Shown piece by piece: positions 1-6,759 of a stretch of 43,414 nt of DNA (the first letter of the stretch is position 1; each line of letters starts with the position of its first letter). The DNA is from an uncultured Lachnospiraceae bacterium (GTDB taxonomy: Bacteria > Bacillota > Clostridia > Lachnospirales > Lachnospiraceae). The position numbers and the translations under genes are program-made. The stretch is taken from assembly GCA_945864145.1 (NCBI GenBank), contig CAMBAN010000009.1, forward strand, positions 1-43,414, in the 5' to 3' direction. The notes beneath the pieces are model-generated. The model did not search any database. It saw only the letters and a list, made by a program, of their open reading frames with translations, and was not told the origin of the DNA.

Positions 1-136
1 TTATAAGCATCACAGCGATTTTTTTCTTTTTCAACTGTCAAAGACAGGATTATATATACGAAGGTAACTTCTGTCAACTATTTTTTTAATTTTTTTACAA
101 ATTATTTTCCAGCAAAAAAAGCAAGCTTTATGGTAC
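1..136. other. AT-rich intergenic edge, no gene seen
   Basis: This stretch downstream of ispD is very AT-rich, with several runs of A or T. I see no open frame with a ribosome binding site and no convincing hairpin followed by a T-run. It may carry the 3' end of the ispD transcript or a promoter for something left of the window. Confidence 0.4.
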
Positions 137-844
137 TCATTTTGTTACAAAAACAGAGGCAATTTCCAAATCCTCCGGTGTGGTTATCTTGATATTTCTA
201 TAGCTGCCTTCTACAAGCTTCACAGGAGTATCACTAAAATATTCTATTACCATTGCATCATCTGTAATTTTTACACCATTTTCCAAGAGAATTTTCTCCT
301 GTTCCATAAGCCTGGTATAACAGTCCATAACTAAATCATGCCAAAACACTTGAGGAGTTTGTATTTGCCATACAAAGGCTCGATTAGGAGTATCTTTTAC
401 AAAACCACTTTCATCTGCAATTTTTACGGTATCCTTTACAGGCATTCCAAGGACACAGGCGCCACTTTCTTTTACTGCATCATATGCCCTCTGTAACATG
501 TCCTCTGACAAAAAGGGTCTTGCCCCATCATGGATATATACAATATCATTTTTCCAACTGATTGCCTGTAAGCCCTGATAAACCGAATGATATCTTTCCT
601 TTCCACCTGTCACCACAGCTCTGATTTTATGAAAACCATATTTTTCAATAATTTCCTTCTGACAGTATTCCTGCTCTCCTTCACCGACTACAAGGACAAT
701 ATCATCAATAAAGGATTTTTCCAGGCAATCAAGTGTATAGAAAAGAACCGGCTTATCTTTTATTAAAAGATACTGTTTACGCACTTTGGTATTCATGCGT
801 TTTCCCTGACCTGCCGCCAAAACGATAACTGTTGTATGCTCCAT
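137..844 (-). CDS. ispD: 2-C-methyl-D-erythritol 4-phosphate cytidylyltransferase
   Basis: IspD transfers CMP from CTP to 2-C-methyl-D-erythritol 4-phosphate in the cytoplasmic MEP pathway of isoprenoid synthesis. The 235-residue length is normal for the family. Seen in the protein: the N-terminal nucleotide-binding signature VIVLAAGQGKRM (about residues 7-18), DGARPF near 105, PVKDTVK near 136, TPQVF near 163 and TDDA near 195. The start codon overlaps the tsaD stop by one base (TAATG), so translation is probably coupled to tsaD. Pairing a MEP-pathway gene with a t6A gene looks like shared expression rather than shared function. No oddity seen. Confidence 0.95.
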   Translation of the reverse strand: MEHTTVIVLAAGQGKRMNTKVRKQYLLIKDKPVLFYTLDCLEKSFIDDIVLVVGEGEQEYCQKEIIEKYGFHKIRAVVTGGKERYHSVYQGLQAISWKNDIVYIHDGARPFLSEDMLQRAYDAVKESGACVLGMPVKDTVKIADESGFVKDTPNRAFVWQIQTPQVFWHDLVMDCYTRLMEQEKILLENGVKITDDAMVIEYFSDTPVKLVEGSYRNIKITTPEDLEIASVFVTK

Positions 845-1872
845 TAACGTTCTCCTAACTTCAAATTTGGTACAGCGTTCAAATCATAACCGCTTCTGAT
901 ACCTTTGATATAATCATAGTAGCCTGCTGCTCCTATCATTGCAGCGTTATCAGTACATAAAACAGGAGACGGATAGTAGAAGGTCACACCATTCTTTTTA
1001 CATGCCTCCTGCATAGCACTTCGTAAAGCAGAATTTGATGCTACACCACCTGCAATTGCAAGCTTTGTAAAGCCATATTCTTTTACTGCAAGCATTGCAT
1101 GCTCCACTAATACATCTACTACTGACTTTTGGAAAGAAGCTGCTACATCTGCCTGTTTTACTTCTATTCCTTTCATTTCACAACTGTTCAGATAATTTAG
1201 AACTGCTGATTTTAGACCACTAAAGCTAAAATCATATACTGCATCTGATACTTTTGCTCTTGGAAAGCTGATTGCTTCCGGATTTCCTTCTTTGGCTACT
1301 TTATCGATTTTAGGTCCGCCAGGATAGCCTAACCCAATTGCTCTTGCCACTTTATCAAAAGCCTCTCCTGCCGCATCATCCCTGGTTTTTCCAAGGATTT
1401 CATACTCACCATAATCCTTTACTACTACTAAGTGCGTATGACCTCCTGAAACTACGAGACAGGCAAAGGGTGGCTCTAACTCCTTATTTTCTATATAATT
1501 GGCACTGATATGTCCTTCTATATGATGTACCCCTACTAAGGGCTTTCCTGTCGCAAAGGCAATCGCTTTTGCTGCTGAAACGCCTACTAAAAGAGCACCT
1601 ACCAGACCAGGTCCATAGGTTACTGCAATTGCTGTAATATCATCCATAGTAACCTCAGCTTCCTTTAGTGCCTCTTCTACTACCTGATTTACTTTTTCAA
1701 TATGCTTTCTTGATGCAATTTCCGGAACAACGCCTCCATACAAAGTGTGCAATGCAATTTGAGAAGAAATAATGTTTGAAAGCACTTCTCTTCCGTTTTT
1801 TACAACTGCTGCTGCGGTTTCATCGCAGGAGCTTTCTATTGCAAGAATTAATACATCCTTTTCGTTTTTCAT
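844..1872 (-). CDS. tsaD: tRNA N6-threonylcarbamoyladenosine transferase subunit TsaD
   Basis: TsaD (Kae1/Gcp family) is the catalytic subunit that moves the threonylcarbamoyl group onto A37 of ANN-decoding tRNAs, working with TsaB and TsaE. Seen: the ASKHA start [14 protein letters not shown], the metal-binding region ASRKHIEKV and [30 protein letters not shown] and the C-terminal [13 protein letters not shown] start at 1872 (MKNEKDV) is preferred over one four codons upstream because GGAG lies six bases before it; this gives 342 residues, the usual size. A terminator-like hairpin separates it from the upstream gene, so the tsaD-ispD pair may depend on read-through or a local promoter. Confidence 0.95.
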   Translation of the reverse strand: MKNEKDVLILAIESSCDETAAAVVKNGREVLSNIISSQIALHTLYGGVVPEIASRKHIEKVNQVVEEALKEAEVTMDDITAIAVTYGPGLVGALLVGVSAAKAIAFATGKPLVGVHHIEGHISANYIENKELEPPFACLVVSGGHTHLVVVKDYGEYEILGKTRDDAAGEAFDKVARAIGLGYPGGPKIDKVAKEGNPEAISFPRAKVSDAVYDFSFSGLKSAVLNYLNSCEMKGIEVKQADVAASFQKSVVDVLVEHAMLAVKEYGFTKLAIAGGVASNSALRSAMQEACKKNGVTFYYPSPVLCTDNAAMIGAAGYYDYIKGIRSGYDLNAVPNLKLGER

Positions 1873-1885
1873 ATGAATCTCCATT

Positions 1886-1921
1886 CTAAAAGAAAAAGTC
1901 TCCCTGCCGTTGCAGAAAGAC
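1886..1921 (-). terminator. intrinsic terminator or attenuator between the small membrane protein gene and tsaD
   Basis: Read on the minus strand, GTCTTTCTGC (1921-1912) and GCAGGGAGAC (1907-1898) form a 10-pair stem with two G-U pairs and a four-base loop. TTTTTCTTTT follows at once. It lies 10 bases after the upstream stop codon and just before the tsaD ribosome binding site. Confidence 0.75.
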
Positions 1922-1931
1922 CCTTTCCTAT

Positions 1932-2498
1932 TTATTGTGCTTCATCCGTATCATTTTTAAATCCTAATATTTTCCAATGACCGTCTGCATCTTTTCTCAG
2001 CTCATAAATCAGCTTTGAGCTGGAATAATAAGTTCCTGATTTGATGGTATAGGTACAATACAATTTTGCACATTCTCTACCTTCAATCATTGCAGTTTCT
2101 ACATCTGTACTATTTGATGGCGTATAGGAGGTAATTGTGTATTTGTTTTCTGCATAATCTGCAATTGCTTCCTTTAGCCCGGACAACAGATTTTCTCTTG
2201 GATTTTTTTCAAGCAGCTCATCATCATATAAGGCAATCATTTTATCTAACATTGCCTCAAGCTGTTCGTCTGTATAGGTCTCATTATACAGACATTTCAT
2301 AATCTCACTATAATATTTTACAACTTCCTTTGGTGTTGGCGGATAATCTTTATCCAGATTTCGCAGTAATACATCCTGCACTGCCGTCACTACTGTTTCT
2401 TCCTCTGTTTTTGTCTTATTCGACAGATAAAAATAGTAACTTCCTACCAACGCAACCATAATAACCGCAAGTATTATCGGTTTCCATTTTTTCCCCAT
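1932..2498 (-). CDS. small membrane-anchored protein of unknown function
   Basis: A 188-residue protein with a short basic N-terminus (MGKKWK) and one hydrophobic segment (about residues 7-25), then a soluble acidic and hydrophilic domain probably outside the membrane. There is no lipobox cysteine, so it reads as a signal-anchored protein. The C-terminal part ([22 protein letters not shown]) looks like an NTF2-like or lumazine-type beta sheet, but that is only an impression from the pattern. It resembles uncharacterised proteins common in Lachnospiraceae. It sits between rnz and tsaD in a tRNA-maturation cluster, which suggests co-expression but does not show a function. Confidence 0.7.
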   Translation of the reverse strand: MGKKWKPIILAVIMVALVGSYYFYLSNKTKTEEETVVTAVQDVLLRNLDKDYPPTPKEVVKYYSEIMKCLYNETYTDEQLEAMLDKMIALYDDELLEKNPRENLLSGLKEAIADYAENKYTITSYTPSNSTDVETAMIEGRECAKLYCTYTIKSGTYYSSSKLIYELRKDADGHWKILGFKNDTDEAQ

Positions 2499-2519
2499 AT
2501 TTACATCCCCCTTACTTTG

Positions 2520-3449
2520 CTATGCCTTTGTTTGCTCCTTTTCGTCTTCAAAGAGTAATTCCTCACTCCAGCCATCTTTTGCAATATATGTTTCTTTGAA
2601 AATTGCTCTTACTTCTTTAGTATATTCCTCAGGTCTGGTCAGAGATGGTGAATAATGTGTCAGCCACATTTTTGTTACCTGCGCATCCTTTGCCATCTGC
2701 GCGGCCTCGTAAAAGGTCATGTGCTTGTACTCCTTAGCCTTTTGTTTTTTATCAGGCTCGCCGTACATTCCCTCACATATAAATAAATCAGCATTTTTTG
2801 CATTTTTCACAATACCCTCTGTTGGTCTTGAGTCTGTACAATAGGTCACTTTTATGCCTTTTCGTTCTTCGCCCATAACCATGTCAGGTGTGAAAATCCC
2901 TTCCGGAAGTGTAATCGTCTCTCCCCTTTGTAAATGACTCCAATACTTCCTGTCTAAGCCTAATGCCAACGCTTTATCTAATTGAAATTTTCCTTTTCTT
3001 TCTATTATAATGTTGTATCCATAGCAAACTACATTGTGATTGACGCGAAAGGCTTCTATACGAAATCCGTCAAAAGAAAAAGTCTGCTCCGGTTCTGTTA
3101 ACTCCAGATATTGAATTTCAAACGGTAATTCTGGTGCCACAACACGAAGTGCATTTACAACTCTTGCAAGCCCTTTGGGGCCAATCATCAAAAGCGGCGT
3201 CCTTTTTTCTGCATTCCCCATGGTAAGCAGCATACCCGGAAGTCCTGAAATATGGTCTGCATGATAATGAGTAAAACACATAATATCAATAGGTTTGGGA
3301 CTCCAGCCTTTTTCCTTCATGGCAACCTGTGTACCCTCACCACAATCTACCAGTATACTGGTGCCATTATATCTTGCCATCAGTGAAGTCAGCCATCTAT
3401 AGGGAAGTGGCATCATTCCACCAGTTCCTAACAAACATAAATCTAACAT
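2520..3449 (-). CDS. rnz: ribonuclease Z (tRNA 3' endonuclease)
   Basis: RNase Z is a zinc-dependent metallo-beta-lactamase-fold nuclease that trims tRNA 3' ends. The protein has 309 residues, the usual size of the short bacterial form. Seen: N-terminal MLDLCLLGTGGMMP, the metal motif HYHADH at residues 61-66 (H61, H63, D65, H66), the substrate-binding segment GPKGL near 110, CTDSRPT near 205 supplying the bridging aspartate, and WLTHYSPSL near 265 supplying the last histidine. It lies 27 bases downstream of rimI in the t6A cluster, so tRNA end processing and tRNA modification are probably co-transcribed. Confidence 0.93.
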   Translation of the reverse strand: MLDLCLLGTGGMMPLPYRWLTSLMARYNGTSILVDCGEGTQVAMKEKGWSPKPIDIMCFTHYHADHISGLPGMLLTMGNAEKRTPLLMIGPKGLARVVNALRVVAPELPFEIQYLELTEPEQTFSFDGFRIEAFRVNHNVVCYGYNIIIERKGKFQLDKALALGLDRKYWSHLQRGETITLPEGIFTPDMVMGEERKGIKVTYCTDSRPTEGIVKNAKNADLFICEGMYGEPDKKQKAKEYKHMTFYEAAQMAKDAQVTKMWLTHYSPSLTRPEEYTKEVRAIFKETYIAKDGWSEELLFEDEKEQTKA

Positions 3450-3476
3450 GTATCTAAAGCCTTTCTATATACAATT

Positions 3477-3914
3477 CTACAGTCTTTTCCACATAATAAC
3501 TGCATTGTCCTTTGGTTTTTCATAAAAACCTGGTCTTACTCCTTCTGAAACAAAACCTAACTTTTCATAAAGACCTCTGGCCGGTATATTTTTTTCTCTT
3601 ACCTCCAGGGTAAAAGCTTCTATTTTTCTTTCTTCTATGCCTATTTGTATGATTTTTTCCAATAGACCTGTTGCAATATGCTTTCCTCTGTGTGCCTCCA
3701 AAACAGCCACATTAGAAATGTCTCCCTCTCCAAGAATATCTGTCAGCATACATCCGCCAAGAATTTCTCCCTGTTCCTCTGCTACCAGATAAATACGGTT
3801 CGGATTTTTCAAAATATCTGCAAAATCCTGTCTTTTCCAAGGCATGGAAAAACAGGTTTCCTCCAATGCAGTTACTTGTTCTAAATCTTTTTCCTCCATA
3901 TATCGGATTAGCAT
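3477..3914 (-). CDS. rimI: ribosomal-protein-alanine N-acetyltransferase RimI
   Basis: A 145-residue GNAT acetyltransferase of the RimI family, which acetylates the N-terminal alanine of ribosomal protein S18 and is often encoded with tsaB. Seen: N-terminal IRYMEEKDLEQVTALE, the acetyl-CoA loop RGKHIA at 76-81 (most family members have RGKGIG; the histidine is a mild deviation), and the C-terminal NIPARGLYEKLGFVSEGVRPGFY typical of RimI. The start codon overlaps the tsaB stop by seven bases, so the genes are translationally coupled. Substrate specificity cannot be proved from sequence. Confidence 0.9.
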   Translation of the reverse strand: MLIRYMEEKDLEQVTALEETCFSMPWKRQDFADILKNPNRIYLVAEEQGEILGGCMLTDILGEGDISNVAVLEAHRGKHIATGLLEKIIQIGIEERKIEAFTLEVREKNIPARGLYEKLGFVSEGVRPGFYEKPKDNAVIMWKRL

Positions 3915-4627
3915 TGTTTTTCCAGCCTTTCTCTTTCCGCCTGTGATAGACGCAAATAATCCGGCTCATGCTCTGCTGCCGTCTGTATTTTTCCTGCAGC
4001 AAACAATTCTTCTCCCAAAGCTGCCACACAGGCTGCCCGCTGTCTGTTACAGCTTGCCGGTGCAAAGGAATAAGGTACTTTTATCAATTCTTCTATTTTT
4101 TCTTTATATACAGTTACCCCATCGCCTAAGAAAATAACTTCTTTTCCAAGGGTATTGAGTTTTTCAATGATTTCCTGCAATTCTACTGCACACTGCGGTA
4201 GTATTTCCTCAAGCTGATAATCGCTTGCATTTTCTTGCTTTGCAAATGAGTAGATACCTGTATATACTTGATTTCTACGAGCGTCCATCAGTGGACATAC
4301 CAGCTTGTCTGTTCCATACAGATTGTATGCCAGTGCATCTACTGTTTTCACAGGCACAATTGGTAAATTTAGTGCAAGACCTAAGCCCTTTGCTGTTGCT
4401 GAACCGATACGAAGTCCGGTAAATGACCCCGGTCCTGCTGCTACTGCAATAGCATCCAGCGTAGAAAGGTCAAGTTCAATCATTTTTTTTACTTCATCTA
4501 ACATAGGCAGCAATGTCTGCGAATGTGTTTTTTTGTAATTCATGGTATATTCTGCAATCAAATTGTCATTTTCCATGACTGCTACTGATGCAACCAACCC
4601 TGAACTGTCTAAAGCTAATATTTTCAT
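3908..4627 (-). CDS. tsaB: tRNA threonylcarbamoyladenosine biosynthesis protein TsaB
   Basis: TsaB is the inactive paralogue of TsaD; it forms the TsaB-TsaD heterodimer needed for t6A synthesis in the cytoplasm. The protein has 239 residues. Seen: the N-terminal ASKHA strand MKILALDSSG, the helix KKTHSQTLLPMLDEV and the signature AVAAGPGSFTGLRIGSATAKGLG (about residues 61-83). The C-terminal half is variable, as usual. Its start overlaps the tsaE stop by four bases (ATGA) and its end overlaps rimI by seven, a tightly coupled tsaE-tsaB-rimI block. Confidence 0.95.
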   Translation of the reverse strand: MKILALDSSGLVASVAVMENDNLIAEYTMNYKKTHSQTLLPMLDEVKKMIELDLSTLDAIAVAAGPGSFTGLRIGSATAKGLGLALNLPIVPVKTVDALAYNLYGTDKLVCPLMDARRNQVYTGIYSFAKQENASDYQLEEILPQCAVELQEIIEKLNTLGKEVIFLGDGVTVYKEKIEELIKVPYSFAPASCNRQRAACVAALGEELFAAGKIQTAAEHEPDYLRLSQAERERLEKQC

Positions 4628-5046
4628 TCTTCTATTTCAATCCTCCGGTAATCAAAACCTTTTTCCAGGTCCTTTTCAATCGTAATGCGTTTTGCATCCT
4701 CCGGAATGATTTCCGAAATCAGCTCCGCCCATTCAATGATGCAAAGACCTTCTCCGTAAAAATAATCCTGATAACCGATTTCCTCCATTTCTTCTACATC
4801 TCCGATGCGATATACATCAAAATGATAGAAAGGAATACGTCCATCCTCATATACCTGTACAATGGTAAAGGTAGGGCTGTTCACCGGCTCTGTGATGCCA
4901 AGCCCGTCTGCGACACCCTGCGTAAATACTGTCTTTCCAACGCCAAGGTCTCCGTTTAAGGTATATATTTGTCCCGGTTTTGCCTCTTTCCCAAGCTTTT
5001 TGCCAAGCTCGTAGGTTTCTTCGGCACTCCATGTTTCTACTACCAT
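4624..5046 (-). CDS. tsaE: tRNA threonylcarbamoyladenosine biosynthesis ATPase TsaE
   Basis: TsaE is the small ATPase that drives turnover of the TsaB-TsaD complex. It has 140 residues, typical length. Seen: the P-loop GDLGVGKT at 32-39, the switch region VNSPTFTIVQVYE near 55-67, FYHFDVYRI near 73-81 and the Walker B-like segment GLCIIEWAELI near 99-109. It is the first t6A gene in the transcription order and lies 17 bases after the YcxB-like gene, so it may be co-transcribed with it. No defect seen. Confidence 0.95.
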   Translation of the reverse strand: MVVETWSAEETYELGKKLGKEAKPGQIYTLNGDLGVGKTVFTQGVADGLGITEPVNSPTFTIVQVYEDGRIPFYHFDVYRIGDVEEMEEIGYQDYFYGEGLCIIEWAELISEIIPEDAKRITIEKDLEKGFDYRRIEIEE

Positions 5047-5063
5047 TTACTCTTTTCCTGCTT

Positions 5064-5543
5064 TCACTGTTTGATTTTTACTTTTTTAGGCTCCATGTGA
5101 GTAGAAATCATCGCAATCAATGCTTCCTTTTTTTCACCTAAATCGCTTTTCGGAAAAATAGAAGCAGTTGTCCTTGAAGTATATAAAATAATACTCTGAT
5201 TTGTGGAAATTGCTTTATAACAGCTTTCCCAGCTTTGTGTTTCCTCCGTATCATCCTGTGAAACACTAATGCCTTCTTCTGTCATTTTGTAATGAAGCGG
5301 CTTTTTAAAAGCCGGCGAATTTTGCACCTGCTGATGTGCTTTCACATATAGATTGACCGGCAGATAAAATATCACAACTAAACCGGCTATCAGATAAATC
5401 GGATAGCGTGTCATCGCAAAGCCCATAATTAAAAAAACACCGACTACTGTCCCCATAATTCCAGACATACTGTTATAGGTATGCTGTAGTAAATAATCGT
5501 ACATTGCCTTCGGTGTCATCTTTACGTCAAATTCCAATTCCAT
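5064..5543 (-). CDS. YcxB-like membrane protein
   Basis: A protein of 159 residues with two adjacent hydrophobic segments (about residues 27-45 and 48-65) and a C-terminal beta-rich domain (HYKMTEEGISVSQDDTEETQSWESCYKAISTNQSIILYTS) that matches the pattern of the YcxB-like C-terminal domain. The start at 5543 is chosen because AAAGGGGAGA stands just upstream; an in-frame ATG 22 codons earlier would lie inside the ribU terminator hairpin and is rejected. The function of this family is not known. It is the first gene of the run leading into tsaE. Confidence 0.7.
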   Translation of the reverse strand: MELEFDVKMTPKAMYDYLLQHTYNSMSGIMGTVVGVFLIMGFAMTRYPIYLIAGLVVIFYLPVNLYVKAHQQVQNSPAFKKPLHYKMTEEGISVSQDDTEETQSWESCYKAISTNQSIILYTSRTTASIFPKSDLGEKKEALIAMISTHMEPKKVKIKQ

Positions 5544-5574
5544 AGAGCTGTCTCCCCTTTGTGTCTTTCTTTTA

Positions 5575-5606
5575 CCCGAAAAAGCACCTGCAAAACACAG
5601 GTGCCT
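5575..5606 (-). terminator. intrinsic terminator of ribU
   Basis: On the minus strand the arms GCACCTG and CAGGTGC enclose a short loop and are followed by TTTTTCGGG. The position, about 90 bases after the ribU stop and just before the YcxB-like start, fits a terminator between the two units. Confidence 0.75.
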
Positions 5607-5697
5607 CATTATTTACTTACTTCTATTATAACGAAATCTTCCCAAAGTGCAAGCACCGGGAAGATTTCTTCATTTTATATTTATATATGTACTTTGT

Positions 5698-6456
5698 TTA
5701 TGCTACCTTTTTCACAGATACATTATCATAAGATGCCTTTAAAATTGGGCTTAATGGTTTGTATACTAAGAAAGTCAGGACAGAAACGCCTGCACCTTTT
5801 ATCAGATTTAAAGGAGCTACACAGTATGCAACAAAAGTAAAGACATCGTCAACGCTTGCATGAATGGCGGTTCCTGCTGCAATCAGGTTTTCCATTGGTG
5901 TATGATAAAGAGCAGAAAATGCCGGCAATAAATATACTGCATTAAATAAGGTACCAAAAATTGTCATAACAATTGTTCCTACCACACAACCTGCAATCGC
6001 AAAGCTCTTTTTCTTTTTGATATGATAAATGATTGTTGCAGGAAGTACCATCGAACAGCCTACACAGAAATTCGCAAATTCCCCTACAAAAGCAGTGCTT
6101 GTCGGTCTAAACATTAACTTAATAATAATTTTAATCAGCTCAGTCAAAACGCCCGCAACCGGTCCAAAAGCGAAACCACAAATCAAAACAGGTAATTCGC
6201 TGGGATCTACCTTATAAAAATCAGGAGCAATACCGATAGGGAACTCTATCAATGCCATGAAAACACCGGCAATTGCTGAAAACATACCTATCATTGCCAT
6301 TTTTCTTGTGGTCAATATTTTAGTGTTTTTTTCACCGTTAACTTTTTGGATGATTTTTTCGGCAATAATTGCTACTAAAATCAACGCTAAAGCAATGCCT
6401 AAAAACTCCAGAACAAAAGTTACATTTTCTACAATGTTGGAAATAAATTTACTCAT
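5698..6456 (-). CDS. ribU: riboflavin ECF transporter substrate-binding subunit RibU
   Basis: RibU is the membrane S-component that binds riboflavin and works with the general ECF energy-coupling module (EcfA, EcfA', EcfT), which is not in this window. The protein has 252 residues with about six hydrophobic segments. The region MAMIGMFSAIAGVFMALIEFPIGIAPDFYKVDPSELPVLI, split here only by loop boundaries, carries the family's hallmark pattern PxxPxFYKVDxSELPxLI. An N-terminal extra segment (about residues 8-33) precedes it. An FMN riboswitch directly upstream independently supports flavin specificity. High flavin levels should switch it off. Confidence 0.93.
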   Translation of the reverse strand: MSKFISNIVENVTFVLEFLGIALALILVAIIAEKIIQKVNGEKNTKILTTRKMAMIGMFSAIAGVFMALIEFPIGIAPDFYKVDPSELPVLICGFAFGPVAGVLTELIKIIIKLMFRPTSTAFVGEFANFCVGCSMVLPATIIYHIKKKKSFAIAGCVVGTIVMTIFGTLFNAVYLLPAFSALYHTPMENLIAAGTAIHASVDDVFTFVAYCVAPLNLIKGAGVSVLTFLVYKPLSPILKASYDNVSVKKVA

Positions 6457-6505
6457 AGATGAAAACCTCTCTTTTTTATTCTTTTGTTCCTCTCAGGAAA
6501 ACTTA

Positions 6506-6540
6506 TACAAAAAAGAAAACCCCGGAATAAATCCGGGGTG
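6506..6540 (-). terminator. expression-platform terminator of the FMN riboswitch
   Basis: On the minus strand, CCCCGGA (6538-6532) pairs with TCCGGGG (6526-6520) across a short loop, followed by TTTTCTTTTTT. It lies between the aptamer and the ribU start, as expected for a switch acting by premature termination when FMN is bound. Confidence 0.88.
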
Positions 6541-6586
6541 CACATGCTAATCCATTATCTTCTATACATATGGAATGGTCTGTGTA

Positions 6587-6709
6587 TCTTCTCTCATCCA
6601 GACTGTACTGTCGGTTATGGAATCACACCATATCAGCCGCATTACGCGGGTCGCGGACTTTACCGCCGGTTGGGACTTTCACCCTACCCCGAAGAACAAG
6701 TTCATATTA
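6587..6709 (-). promoter_or_regulatory. FMN riboswitch (RFN element) upstream of ribU
   Basis: Minus-strand sequence shows the conserved RFN blocks in order: TTCGGGGTAGGGTGAAAGTC, ACCGGCGGTAAAGTCCGCGA, GATATGGTGTGATTCCATAA, CCGACAGTACAGTCTGGATG and the closing AGAGAAG. The aptamer is followed by a GC-rich hairpin with a T-run. It is expected to lower ribU expression when FMN is plentiful. Confidence 0.97.
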
Positions 6710-6759
6710 CCATATATCTACCATAAGCGCAATAGGTATGTTAAGAAAATATCAAAGTT

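Noticed and set aside
3678-4137. Overlapping open frames on both strands across rimI and tsaB
   Set aside because: They are antisense or out-of-frame shadows of two well-supported coupled genes, without ribosome binding sites or recognisable domains.
5541-5609. N-terminal extension of the YcxB-like protein
   Set aside because: The extra 22 codons lie in the ribU terminator hairpin and the internal ATG at 5543 has the ribosome binding site.
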